From NCBI GenBank assembly GCA_023015935.1, contig JALKAY010000004.1:496001-560000 (forward strand): DNA of 64,000 bases. Direction: 5' to 3'. The translations under genes and the position numbers were made by a program. Under the pieces are notes generated by a model. That model was not told the origin of the DNA, did not search any database, and was given only the letters and a program-made list of their open reading frames with translations. Source of the DNA: Flavobacteriaceae bacterium F08102. GTDB taxonomy: Bacteria > Bacteroidota > Bacteroidia > Flavobacteriales > Flavobacteriaceae. Positions 1-7,771 of this stretch are shown in pieces. Position 1 is the stretch's first letter. Each line of letters starts with the position of its first letter.

Positions 1-1
1 C

Positions 2-1696
2 GACCAGGTAAATCATTTGCAATCAAAAGGAATCAAAGCCATTGCCATTACATCTGCACTAAATCAAGAGGAAATTATTCAGGCTTTTGACAATTTACAA
101 TTTGGAAATTATAAATTCTTATACCTGTCCCCTGAAAAACTACAGTCTGATTTTATCCAACAAAAATTAAGACAACTTCAAATTAATTTAATCGCAGTAG
201 ATGAAGCCCATTGTATTTCTGAATGGGGACATGACTTTAGGCCCGCTTATTTAAAAATTCATTTACTAAGAGCACTAGACATTACAGCGCCCATTATCGC
301 TTTAACCGCTACTGCAACAAAAAGCGTAATTGAGGACATCCATAAGCAACTAGCATTAAACAATGCTGTATTAATCCAAAAATCACTTCAACGCCCTAAT
401 ATTGATCTAAAAATCATACATACTGACAATGTATATCCTCAGCTCAAAGCATTAATTAACAAAAAGAAAGAGCCTGCAATCATCTATGCTTCTAGTAGAA
501 ATAGAGTCAAAAACTACAGCGACTATCTAAATCAACACGGGTTTGAGAGTGTGTATTACCACGGAGGACTTCCAAAAGAAGATAAAAATAAGGCATTTGA
601 CCAATGGATGTCTGAAAGAAAACCGATTATGGTAGCAACAAATGCTTTTGGAATGGGGATCGATAAAGATAATGTCCGTCAGGTTTTTCATTTAGACATC
701 CCACAAAGCCTTGAAAATTACATGCAAGAATCTGGACGTGCAGGACGTGATGGGGCAAAGGCAACAGCCTATCTCTTTGTGAACGATCATTTAATAGAAA
801 ATCTAAAAACACAATACAAGAGAGGAGCCGTTACTGTAGATGCAGTTAAAAAAGTCTACACCTCACTTAACCAGTATCTCTATATTAGTTATGGAAGCCA
901 ACCTGATCAAAAATTCGAATTTAATTTAACCGAATTTTGTGCGCGGTTTAAATTGGTCATTCCACAAACGTACAATGCACTAAAAGTACTCGAAAAAGAA
1001 GGTGTACTCGTCTTTGAAGAGGGCTTTAACAAAAATTCAAGTATAAAAATAATGGGTCGTCCTTCACAAATTTTAGCCATTAATAAGAATCAAAAAAATG
1101 CTTTATTAACCTTATTACTGAGAACCTATGGAGGTATTTTTGAAAATTACGTACCTATTAACGAGACTTTTTTAGCCTCAAGATTGCACGTAAAGCCTCA
1201 GGAACTAAGACAAATGTTGATCAAACTAAATACTCATGAATGGATTGACTACCATCCTCAAAGAACGGTAAGTCATCTGCAATTTTTAATGCCACGAGAA
1301 GATAACTACACCATAAATCGGATCCGAAGAAACATTAAACATCGGCTTCAGATAAGCAAAGATAAATTAACGGCAATGATAAATTTTGTTCAGCATACTG
1401 AACATTGTCGAAACCAACGTTTACTGGCATATTTTGGTGAAACGTTAAAAAAACCTTGTGGAAATTGTGATCTTTGTCGTTCTAAGAAAACGATTACCAG
1501 TAGTCGCATAAGTCAAAAAGAACTCGCCGTCAACATTTTAGAACTACTCAAAAAAAAACCCATGAGTGTTGAGGAACTTGTCGCAAACCTCAACGACGAT
1601 AAGGCTACCATAATTTCACAACTTCGACAATTACTAGACGATCAAAAAATTACCTTAAATTTACACCAAAAATTGACGCTAAGAACGCATGATTGA
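2..1696 (+). CDS. recQ: RecQ-family ATP-dependent DNA helicase, 5' end outside window
   Basis: 3'-5' DNA helicase of the RecQ family, acting in recombinational repair and restart of stalled forks. The frame is open from base 2 and already reads DQVNHLQSKGI, a conserved stretch that follows Walker A in RecQ, so roughly 60-70 N-terminal residues including Walker A lie outside the window. The TTG at 17 is not the real start. Visible are the DEAH box (AVDEAHCISEWGHDFRP), motif III (ALTATAT), motif VI (QESGRAGRDG) and the RQC zinc site with all four cysteines (HCRNQ, then PCGNCDLC). No HRDC domain follows, so this is the short form. It overlaps fmt by 8 bases and is probably cotranscribed with it. 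A second, different RecQ lies at 33034-35229. Confidence 0.95.
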   Translation, partial: DQVNHLQSKGIKAIAITSALNQEEIIQAFDNLQFGNYKFLYLSPEKLQSDFIQQKLRQLQINLIAVDEAHCISEWGHDFRPAYLKIHLLRALDITAPIIALTATATKSVIEDIHKQLALNNAVLIQKSLQRPNIDLKIIHTDNVYPQLKALINKKKEPAIIYASSRNRVKNYSDYLNQHGFESVYYHGGLPKEDKNKAFDQWMSERKPIMVATNAFGMGIDKDNVRQVFHLDIPQSLENYMQESGRAGRDGAKATAYLFVNDHLIENLKTQYKRGAVTVDAVKKVYTSLNQYLYISYGSQPDQKFEFNLTEFCARFKLVIPQTYNALKVLEKEGVLVFEEGFNKNSSIKIMGRPSQILAINKNQKNALLTLLLRTYGGIFENYVPINETFLASRLHVKPQELRQMLIKLNTHEWIDYHPQRTVSHLQFLMPREDNYTINRIRRNIKHRLQISKDKLTAMINFVQHTEHCRNQRLLAYFGETLKKPCGNCDLCRSKKTITSSRISQKELAVNILELLKKKPMSVEELVANLNDDKATIISQLRQLLDDQKITLNLHQKLTLRTHD

Positions 1697-2633
1697 ACCA
1701 AGAATTATTTTTATGGGAACCCCTGATTTTGCAGTGGGTATATTAACTGAGATTATCGCACAAAACTACAACGTTGTTGGTGTAATTACAGCACCTGATC
1801 GACCAGCTGGACGCGGTTTAAAAATCAATGAATCTGCCGTAAAAAAATATGCAAAAACGCTAGACCTCCCGATTCTCCAACCGACCAACTTAAAAGATCC
1901 CGATTTTTTAAAAGAATTAGCCGAACTCAAGGCAAATATTCAAGTAGTAGTCGCTTTCCGCATGCTACCTAAAGTGGTGTGGGAAATGCCACAATATGGG
2001 ACGTTTAACCTACACGCTTCCTTACTCCCTGCCTATCGTGGAGCGGCCCCTATAAATTGGGCCATTATTAATGGAGAAACAGAAACTGGAGTCACTACCT
2101 TTTTTATTGATGATAAAATCGATACGGGTGCCGTCATATTACAGCATAAAACAAGCATTACACCAGAAGACAATGCCTCTTCCCTCCATGATAAATTAAT
2201 GCATCTCGGAGCAAAGACGGTCATAGAAACCTTAGAACTCATTCGAAAAGAACAAGTAAACCCACAACCACAACCAGCCTCGAACCCAAAAGAAGCACCC
2301 AAATTATTCAAACACAATTGCCAAATTAATTGGAACCTAACACGCAATGAAATTTACAATTTTATTCGAGGCTTAGACCCCTACCCTGCGGCTTGGACTA
2401 CTTTAGTCAACGGAGACCAATCTGTTTCTGTAAAAATTTATTCAATTAGTCAAATAGAAGAAGAGCACCACCTCACGCCTGGTCAAATAGAGTTAAAAAA
2501 TTCGGATTTTCGTGTCGCCGTTAAAAATGGCTTTATTAAAATTCACACGTTACAATTAGCAGGAAAACGTAAAATGAAAAGTAAAGATTTATTAAATGGA
2601 TACCGCTTTCATTCGGAGGCAAAATTCATGTAA
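1689..2633 (+). CDS. fmt: methionyl-tRNA formyltransferase
   Basis: Transfers a formyl group from 10-formyl-tetrahydrofolate to Met-tRNA(fMet) in the cytoplasm, for translation initiation. The 314-residue length is normal. Seen: the start of the catalytic domain FMGTPDFA (residues 8-15), APDRPAGRG (35-43), the folate-site motif NLHASLLPAYRGAAP (107-121), and the catalytic trio N107, H109 and D145, matching N106/H108/D144 of the E. coli enzyme. The C-terminal OB-like tRNA-binding domain covers about 205-314. The ATG lies inside the end of recQ (8-base overlap), so translation is probably coupled. Confidence 0.97.
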   Translation: MIEPRIIFMGTPDFAVGILTEIIAQNYNVVGVITAPDRPAGRGLKINESAVKKYAKTLDLPILQPTNLKDPDFLKELAELKANIQVVVAFRMLPKVVWEMPQYGTFNLHASLLPAYRGAAPINWAIINGETETGVTTFFIDDKIDTGAVILQHKTSITPEDNASSLHDKLMHLGAKTVIETLELIRKEQVNPQPQPASNPKEAPKLFKHNCQINWNLTRNEIYNFIRGLDPYPAAWTTLVNGDQSVSVKIYSISQIEEEHHLTPGQIELKNSDFRVAVKNGFIKIHTLQLAGKRKMKSKDLLNGYRFHSEAKFM

Positions 2634-2739
2634 CCCCACTATTTTAAGGTGTTAAGCGGAATTTTTTACGACAAAACAAGGTGGTTATTAACATTTCCAG
2701 GCTATTTATCAACAAAATAGTGCATTTACAGGGTAGAAT

Positions 2740-2770
2740 CTTGTGTAAACCCTTATTAAATCTATATTTG
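2740..2770 (+). promoter_or_regulatory. housekeeping promoter of the HU gene
   Basis: A TTG at 2741-2743 is followed after 19 bases by TATATTTG at 2763-2770, an exact match to the Bacteroidota consensus TTG-N19-TAnnTTTG. Taking the first T of the box as -12, transcription would start near 2775, 45 bases before the HU start codon. The tRNA-Met promoter at 5089-5118 has the same spacer and box. Confidence 0.8.
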
Positions 2771-2819
2771 TTATGCTTTTAAAGCAAAAATATATTTTAA
2801 CAAATTTAAATTAAGAATT

Positions 2820-3092
2820 ATGAACAAATCTGAATTAGTAGAAGCTATGGCTTCAGACGCAGGCATTTCAAAAGCGGCGGCTAAAAAAGCTTTAGACTCT
2901 TTAATGGGTAACGTTGAAAGTACATTGAAAAAAGGTGGAAGAGTTTCTTTAGTAGGTTTCGGTTCTTGGTCAGTTTCTAAAAGAGCTGCTAGAGATGGAA
3001 GAAATCCTCAAACTGGAAAAACAATCAAAATTGCTGCTAAAAATGTGGTTAAATTTAAACCAGGAGCTGAATTAAAAACTTCAGTAAACTAA
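2820..3092 (+). CDS. hup: HU-family nucleoid DNA-binding protein
   Basis: Small basic dimeric protein that bends and compacts DNA. The 90-residue length is exactly that of HU. It opens with MNKSELVEAMA, has the alanine-rich helix KAAAKKALDSL, the beta-saddle GRVSLVGFGSWSV, and the DNA-intercalating arm RNPQTGKTIKIAAKN with its conserved proline. A strong consensus promoter lies upstream and a UUCG hairpin terminator downstream, so it is a single-gene transcript, probably abundant. IHF-type proteins share the fold, but the sequence is closest to HU. Confidence 0.97.
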   Translation: MNKSELVEAMASDAGISKAAAKKALDSLMGNVESTLKKGGRVSLVGFGSWSVSKRAARDGRNPQTGKTIKIAAKNVVKFKPGAELKTSVN

Positions 3093-3114
3093 TTAAATAA
3101 TTTTGAAAAGCTTC

Positions 3115-3144
3115 AAAACTCTCATTTCGATGGGGGTTTTTTTT
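3115..3144 (+). terminator. intrinsic terminator of HU, UUCG tetraloop
   Basis: Stem arms at 3115-3125 and 3130-3140 (two U-G wobbles) close on a TTCG loop at 3126-3129 and run into eight T residues at 3137-3144. The UUCG loop gives an unusually stable hairpin. Confidence 0.9.
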
Positions 3145-3174
3145 GCTTTAGATTAATTTTTTTTTCTATATTAG
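3142..3174 (+). promoter_or_regulatory. probable promoter of yqgE
   Basis: TTTG at 3142-3145 and TATATTAG at 3167-3174 (one mismatch to TAnnTTTG), spaced 21 bases. This predicts a start near 3179 and a 12-base leader. The -33 element overlaps the T-run of the HU terminator. Confidence 0.5.
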
Positions 3175-3190
3175 AGGACAATTCTCTTAG

Positions 3191-3748
3191 ATGAACTCTA
3201 AAAAACTCACAAAAGGCAAACTTCTAATTGCCGAACCTTCCATATTAAATGACACTTCATTTAATCGCTCCGTCATATTACTATCAGAACACAACGACGA
3301 GGGCTCTATTGGTTTTATCCTTAACAAACCCTCTGAATTCACCTTAGGTGATTTATTGCCAGACACCAAATCTGATTTAATTATCTATAATGGAGGTCCT
3401 GTTTCTCAAGAAAATTTATACTTTGTTCATCGTGTTCCCGAATTAATTCCTGAGAGTATTCAAATTGCTGAAAACATTTATTGGGGTGGAAATTTTGAAA
3501 ATGTACAAAAACTTTTAGAACGAAACCTGCTAAAAAAACTGGATATAAGATTCTTTTTAGGTTATTCCGGGTGGAGCAAAGATCAATTGCAAAGTGAATT
3601 AGACACCACTTCATGGATTGTTATCGACAATACGTATAAAAATATCTTTGACATATCCGATCATTCTATATGGAAAGACAATCTATTGTCTTTCGGCGGT
3701 GACTATCCATTATGGGCAAATGCCCCTGAAAATATCAGTTTAAATTAG
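3191..3748 (+). CDS. YqgE/AlgH family protein
   Basis: Cytoplasmic protein of the YqgE/AlgH family, conserved in many bacteria but without a settled biochemical role. The 185 residues match the family length. Seen are the opening KGKLLIAEPSI, the motif FNRSVILLSEHNDEGSIGFILNKP (residues about 17-40), the YNGGPV loop and FFLGYSGWSKDQLQSEL. Its 3' end overlaps the convergent aminotransferase by 4 bases, with no terminator between them. Confidence 0.93.
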   Translation: MNSKKLTKGKLLIAEPSILNDTSFNRSVILLSEHNDEGSIGFILNKPSEFTLGDLLPDTKSDLIIYNGGPVSQENLYFVHRVPELIPESIQIAENIYWGGNFENVQKLLERNLLKKLDIRFFLGYSGWSKDQLQSELDTTSWIVIDNTYKNIFDISDHSIWKDNLLSFGGDYPLWANAPENISLN

Positions 3749-4572
3749 GTAGTTGAATTTAATTTCTCAAACCCCTCCCTAATCTCTTGGGTTTTAACCG
3801 TCTCAAATTCACGCTTTCTATATTTCGTAATGGGTTGGATACCAATAATACTATTACTAATAAATAATTCATCGGCTTTTAGCAATTCGAACGGTGAAAT
3901 AGCCCGCTCTTCAATAGAAAACTTCGGATGAACTTTTAACAATTCAATAAGTTTTTTTCTCACAATCCCTTTGATACAACCTTCAGACAATGCCGGTGTC
4001 GCAATCACATCCCCTTTAATTACAAACAAATTCCCATTGATGGCTTCAACCAAGTGTTTCGACTCATTCAGTAATAAACAATTATCTAATCCCTGTTCAG
4101 CTCCGTAATTACTAGCTAAAACATTGAGAATTCTATTGTTGGTTTTTAAGGTAGATAAGATGCCTGAGTAAACGTAATAATCTTTAAATAAATCTACTTC
4201 ATACGATGATTTATGAGGTATATTCAACTCAGTAGCTTCAACAAAAAAGGAACTCGTATTACGAGTTGGAAGATAGAACCCTTCAGCTTCTCTAAACACA
4301 GTAAATCGCACTCTCGCATCTGTTAAGTTTAATTGACTTAGTAATTTTAAAATTTGATCCTCAAAAAATTCCAAGGAAAAATTCATGGTTATATCCATAC
4401 GCAACATACGCATGGAAGCCATTAATCTAAAGTAGTGATCTTCGGCAAAAATAATCTTACCTCCACGTACCTTTATGGTTTCAAATAGCCCATCTCCGTA
4501 TTTAAAAGCCCTATTCGTCAATACCGTCTGAAAATCTTCAGTGGCTTTTAACTCTCCGTTATAATTAATCAT
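3745..4572 (-). CDS. class IV pyridoxal-phosphate aminotransferase / aminodeoxychorismate lyase-like
   Basis: PLP enzyme of fold type IV, the family of branched-chain aminotransferase, D-amino acid transaminase and 4-amino-4-deoxychorismate lyase (PabC). Seen: the early motif FKYGDGLFETIKV (residues 23-35) with the usual GDGLFET, the probable Schiff-base lysine K143 in LKTNNR, the phosphate-binding region SKHLVEAINGNLFVIKG and the following TPALSEGCIKGIVR. At 275 residues it is near the length of PabC. Sequence alone does not separate lyase (folate) from transaminase activity. It follows the START-like gene by 45 bases on the same strand and may share its transcript. Confidence 0.88.
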   Translation of the reverse strand: MINYNGELKATEDFQTVLTNRAFKYGDGLFETIKVRGGKIIFAEDHYFRLMASMRMLRMDITMNFSLEFFEDQILKLLSQLNLTDARVRFTVFREAEGFYLPTRNTSSFFVEATELNIPHKSSYEVDLFKDYYVYSGILSTLKTNNRILNVLASNYGAEQGLDNCLLLNESKHLVEAINGNLFVIKGDVIATPALSEGCIKGIVRKKLIELLKVHPKFSIEERAISPFELLKADELFISNSIIGIQPITKYRKREFETVKTQEIREGFEKLNSTT

Positions 4573-4617
4573 GAAATCCGTTGTAAAAAAACGTAAAATT
4601 AAAAATTCTATCGTTTA

Positions 4618-5001
4618 TTAAGCGCCAATTGTTTGTTTTAATTGCGCAATTTGATTTTCCCAAAACATTTTTGACTCATCTATTTCATCTTCTTCGGCAA
4701 AATCGGTAACAATTAATGAAACATCCTTTGTAAGCGCATCCACTTGAATTCTAAATTCAAAATAAGTAGAAGCATCATCGTCTTCTAACCATTTATATTT
4801 GATCCTTTCATTGGTTTTATGCGATAAACGTTTCGCCTTTTCCTCCGCTCCATCCCAAATAAAGGTATAAATATCACTACGCGAATTTACATTATCTGCA
4901 AACCATTCACTTAACCCATCAGGAGTAGATAAATACTGAAAGAGAAAAGCTGGCGACGAATGCAATGGGAATTCTATTTCGAATTTTATTTTTTCTGACA
5001 T
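4618..5001 (-). CDS. START-like domain (SRPBCC superfamily) protein
   Basis: Small soluble helix-grip protein of the START/AHSA1 superfamily, which usually holds a hydrophobic ligand or client. The ligand is unknown. With ATG at 5001 the protein opens MSEKIKFEIEFPLHSSPAF and has 127 residues, as in other flavobacterial START-like proteins; LSEWFADNVNSR marks the ligand-lid region. I reject the TTG start at 5028 because a likely -7 box (TATATTGG on the minus strand, 5032-5025) covers it and predicts a start near 5020, giving a 19-base leader to the ATG at 5001. Confidence 0.85.
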   Translation of the reverse strand: MSEKIKFEIEFPLHSSPAFLFQYLSTPDGLSEWFADNVNSRSDIYTFIWDGAEEKAKRLSHKTNERIKYKWLEDDDASTYFEFRIQVDALTKDVSLIVTDFAEEDEIDESKMFWENQIAQLKQTIGA

Positions 5002-5088
5002 TAATTGCTGTTTTACTTCGTTTGCCAATATATATAATATCTTAGGGTAAAAAAAACTTTTATATAAAAAAATTTAATCGCAGATAAC

Positions 5089-5118
5089 TTGTGTCAAATG
5101 AATTTGTTTTTATATTTG
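5089..5118 (+). promoter_or_regulatory. promoter of tRNA-Met
   Basis: TTG at 5089-5091, a 19-base spacer, and TATATTTG at 5111-5118: a perfect match to the Bacteroidota consensus, with box and spacer identical to the HU promoter. The predicted start near 5123 is 9 bases before the mature tRNA 5' end. Confidence 0.85.
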
Positions 5119-5131
5119 CAAACTCAAAAAT

Positions 5132-5205
5132 GGCGAGGTAGCTCAGTTGGTTAGAGCGTCGGATTCATAACCCGGAGGTCGGGGGATCGTGCCCCCCTCT
5201 CGCTA
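5132..5205 (+). tRNA. tRNA-Met (anticodon CAT)
   Basis: A 74-nt cloverleaf. Acceptor arms 5132-5138 and 5198-5204 pair with G-U at both ends; U8/A9; D stem GCTC/GAGC; anticodon loop TTCATAA with anticodon CAT; variable loop AGGTC; T stem GGGGG/CCCCC; discriminator A5205. CCA is not encoded. Anticodon CAT also fits tRNA-fMet and lysidine-modified tRNA-Ile2; the acceptor and general form fit elongator Met best. The T loop reads ATCGTGC and so lacks the usual T54 of TTCRA. Confidence 0.9.
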
Positions 5206-5206
5206 C

Positions 5207-5238
5207 AAAGAGACTGTTGAAAAACAGTCTCTTTTTTT
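5207..5238 (+). terminator. intrinsic terminator of tRNA-Met
   Basis: Twelve-base arms at 5207-5218 and 5223-5234 pair perfectly around a GAAA (GNRA) tetraloop and end in a run of T. It begins two bases after the tRNA. Confidence 0.95.
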
Positions 5239-5353
5239 ATTTACAGGAGATGCTTATCCATAATAACCATTCAATTCCTTCTATAGAATTTAGCATAGTA
5301 TGCTCATACATTGAGATCAACTTCATTTGAAAAGAAATATAATTTTATTAAAA

Positions 5354-5381
5354 AAGGCTGTAAAAGTGAATTTACAGCCTT
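5354..5381 (-). terminator. hairpin terminator, better formed on the minus strand
   Basis: Eleven-base perfect arms (5354-5364 and 5371-5381) around a 6-base loop. Read on the minus strand, six T residues follow (complement of 5350-5355), so it most likely ends a minus-strand transcript such as the small reading frame at 5410-5523. Confidence 0.7.
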
Positions 5382-5409
5382 CTTTAGTTTAGAAATAGTG
5401 CATTAAAAT

Positions 5410-5523
5410 TTACCCCCTAGACTTCCGTTTCTTCATTTTTTTTTCTTCTAATTTTTTTAAAATTTTCTCTTGTCTTTTTTCGTTTAATTCTGCTTTTGTA
5501 AGCTTTTTTCTTAATACAGCCAT
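5410..5523 (-). CDS. possible very small, highly basic protein (37 residues)
   Basis: ATG at 5523 to TAA at 5410 encodes 37 residues beginning MAVLRKKLTKAEL and ending KKRKSRG, with about 15 Lys/Arg and one predicted helix. It is not recognised. Support: it is the only reading frame of sense here, it has a clean ATG, and a strong minus-strand terminator lies 29 bases after its stop. Against: the region is purine-rich on this strand, so a lysine-rich frame could arise by chance, and no clear TAnnTTTG box is seen upstream. A ribosome- or nucleic-acid-binding role would be a guess from charge alone. Confidence 0.4.
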   Translation of the reverse strand: MAVLRKKLTKAELNEKRQEKILKKLEEKKMKKRKSRG

Positions 5524-6179
5524 GGTGTAATTATTTAAAATTCATATAATAAAAAAATCACTTAAACTCCTAAATCATACACTATTTATGTACGAGTAAC
5601 GACCTTCAATATGTTTAAAATTGAAGTTCATCTTTTAGTATATAATGTAATTAGAGTTGTACAGGCAAACTCGTATTGCCTGATTAATTCAGGAAGATAA
5701 TTTTGCGTTTTCGAGTTAATGCAAAATTAAAAATTGTACAAAACAGCACGTAGAATTTCATCTCGTATTGTTTATCTAGTCGTTTTTTAATTATTTGAAG
5801 CATCGCTATAAGAGAACAATAAACATGTTTAAAACAATGTAAACATACCTAATATATTTTAATTTCCCTAATTAAACACATGACTTTACTCCCGCTCTTA
5901 AAAAACTGGTTTTCAAGTAAGAAATAAAAAAAATATTGCTCAAAAAGCAACAAATTACTCACAGCTTGATGAGATCAATTAAATTTCTACATATAACCGT
6001 AACAACTCTCATTTATCTTATGGTATTTTTAAAAATTTCGCCGGGAAATGTAAAATAAAACTTCACATCGGCTACTTAAAGTTCAAAAGTTTTCGATATA
6101 GACCCTTAAACCCCTATCGTTAAACAATAGTTAACGCCACTAAATACAATTCTTTATTTGGTATTTCGTCCCAATTGAA
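5524..6179. other. 656-base stretch with no supported gene
   Basis: I see no convincing reading frame on either strand. It holds several dyads: AGGCAA/TTGCCT (5663-5668, 5676-5681), overlapping CCTGATTAATTCAGG (5679-5693), AATTTTGC/GCAAAATT (5699-5706, 5721-5728), TTGATGAGATCAA (5966-5978) and CGTTAA/TTAACG (6118-6136). No tRNA or known riboswitch was recognised. It may hold a small RNA or degenerate sequence. Confidence 0.5.
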
Positions 6180-7481
6180 TTACCCCTTTTTGTTGAAATC
6201 AATACGCAAAATTAAATAACCAATAAGGGCCGAAATAAACGAGCCAATCAAAACACCAATTTTAGCAGAATCTATGAATTTTGGCGTACTCGCAAATGCC
6301 AAACTTGCAATAAAAATTGCCATAGTAAATCCGATTCCTGCTAAAAAAGCAACTCCTATAATTTGTTTTATACTAATATCAGATGGTATGGTTATCAACT
6401 TTATTTTTTTTGCTAGCATCACAATGGAGGTAATTCCAATACCTTTACCCAACACTAAGCATATGGCGATATTAGTAATCAAGGCGGTATCCATATAAGC
6501 CTCACTATCAACGAGTACACCTGCATTTGCCAAGGCAAAAATTGGTATGATAAAATACGCAACCCAGCCGTGTAAACTGTGTTCTAAATGCTGTAATGGC
6601 GATTGAAATTTTGAAGACCAATCTTCTAAGTCGTCAATATACTCAATTTGCTCACTTGATAATATGGGTTTATTAGAAACACTCGCCGTTTTAATGTTGT
6701 TGCATACGGACTCCAACTGGACGAGAAATGTAGATGTATCTATTTTTTGTCTAATTGGTACAGAAAAAGCCAAAAGTATTCCAGCTACCGTAGGATGAAT
6801 TCCAGATTTCAAAAATAGAAACCAAATAACGATTCCCAAGAGCACTAAAACAAAGGTTGAATAATAGCCCTTATACGAAAGGAAAAATAAAAAAGCTAAG
6901 ATTAATAAAGCGATTAATAAAAAGGTCACATTTATAGCGCCACTATAAAATAGCGCAATCACTAAAACAGCCCCAATATCATCCACTATAGCAAAAGCAG
7001 TTAAGAAAATTTTAAGACTCAGTGGAACACGTTTTCCAAGTACATTCAAAACAGCAAGGGAGAAAGCAATATCTGTAGCCATGGGAATCCCCCACCCTTG
7101 CGAAGTGTCTGCATTATTATTGAGAAACAAAAAGAATGCAATAGGTACCAACATACCCCCTACAGCTCCCACTAAGGGAAAGGCTATTTTTTTAATGGAA
7201 TTAAGCTCTCCAATGACTAATTCTCTTTTAATTTCTAATCCAATTAAAAAAAAGAATATCGCCATTAATCCATCATTCACCCATAATATCAATGGTTTTT
7301 TAAATTCAAAACTATCGGTTACAATGCCAATATCGTACTGCCAAAGTTGTGTGTAAATATTTCCAAAAGATGAGTTGGCCCAAATAAAGGCTATAATTGT
7401 TGAAAGTAGTAATAAGATACCGCTAAAGCTTTCTATTTTGACGAATTTTTGAAATGGTGTGAGAAAGATTCTTTTTATCAT
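6180..7481 (-). CDS. nhaA: NhaA-type Na+/H+ antiporter
   Basis: Inner-membrane electrogenic antiporter expelling Na+ in exchange for H+, for pH and salt homeostasis. About 11-12 hydrophobic segments are present. Key acids are conserved: D137 in ATDIAFSLAVL and the ion-binding pair D167/D168 in FAIVDDIGAVLVIA. Other signatures are FFFLIGLEIKREL (77-89) and FALANAGV. At 433 residues it is about 40 longer than the E. coli protein; the extra is a hydrophilic stretch near residues 255-300 with IEYIDDLEDWSSKFQSPL before the LHGWVAYFIIPIF helix, common in Bacteroidota. It opens the stress island but has no clear 43-bp module of its own. Confidence 0.96.
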   Translation of the reverse strand: MIKRIFLTPFQKFVKIESFSGILLLLSTIIAFIWANSSFGNIYTQLWQYDIGIVTDSFEFKKPLILWVNDGLMAIFFFLIGLEIKRELVIGELNSIKKIAFPLVGAVGGMLVPIAFFLFLNNNADTSQGWGIPMATDIAFSLAVLNVLGKRVPLSLKIFLTAFAIVDDIGAVLVIALFYSGAINVTFLLIALLILAFLFFLSYKGYYSTFVLVLLGIVIWFLFLKSGIHPTVAGILLAFSVPIRQKIDTSTFLVQLESVCNNIKTASVSNKPILSSEQIEYIDDLEDWSSKFQSPLQHLEHSLHGWVAYFIIPIFALANAGVLVDSEAYMDTALITNIAICLVLGKGIGITSIVMLAKKIKLITIPSDISIKQIIGVAFLAGIGFTMAIFIASLAFASTPKFIDSAKIGVLIGSFISALIGYLILRIDFNKKG

Positions 7482-7707
7482 TCTTTATTGTTTAATTTGA
7501 AGATCTTAATTTTATAAGCGAATTTTCAACTTAATTTTTTCGATTCAATAATACAAAAATGTAGAAAATAATCTGGCAATTTTTTTCCAAAGCTGCATTT
7601 GGGAAGGACTATTCCTTATAAAATATAGCGCAATTTGTTTTCATCCTTTTAATTCGAATTGTAGCGTGTCGCGATTTTCAACTACCCTCTCTATAGGGCC
7701 AAAATTA

Positions 7708-7750
7708 TGATGAATATCATATTACAAGCCATCCTATTGTAGTAATTTTA
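7708..7750 (+). promoter_or_regulatory. FNR/CRP-type class II promoter module 1 (USP gene at 7772)
   Basis: Palindrome TGAT-GAAT-ATCA at 7708-7719 (with outer A and T), 23 bases, then TAATTTTA at 7743-7750. With the first T of the box at -12, the site centre is -41.5 and the start is near 7755, a 17-base leader to the ATG. Confidence 0.8.
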
Positions 7751-7771
7751 GCCTGTTATAACTAATCATCT

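Noticed and set aside
2033-2347. 104-residue frame opposite fmt
   Set aside because: It is a shadow of a well-conserved gene, with a cysteine-rich, biased composition and no promoter.
5966-5978. TTGATGAGATCAA resembles an FNR site
   Set aside because: Spacer is 3 bases, not 4, there is no -7 box at the standard distance, and no gene start is near.
7700-7707. Minus-strand TAATTTTG as nhaA promoter
   Set aside because: It would give a leader of over 200 bases with a 17-base spacer, so support is too weak.
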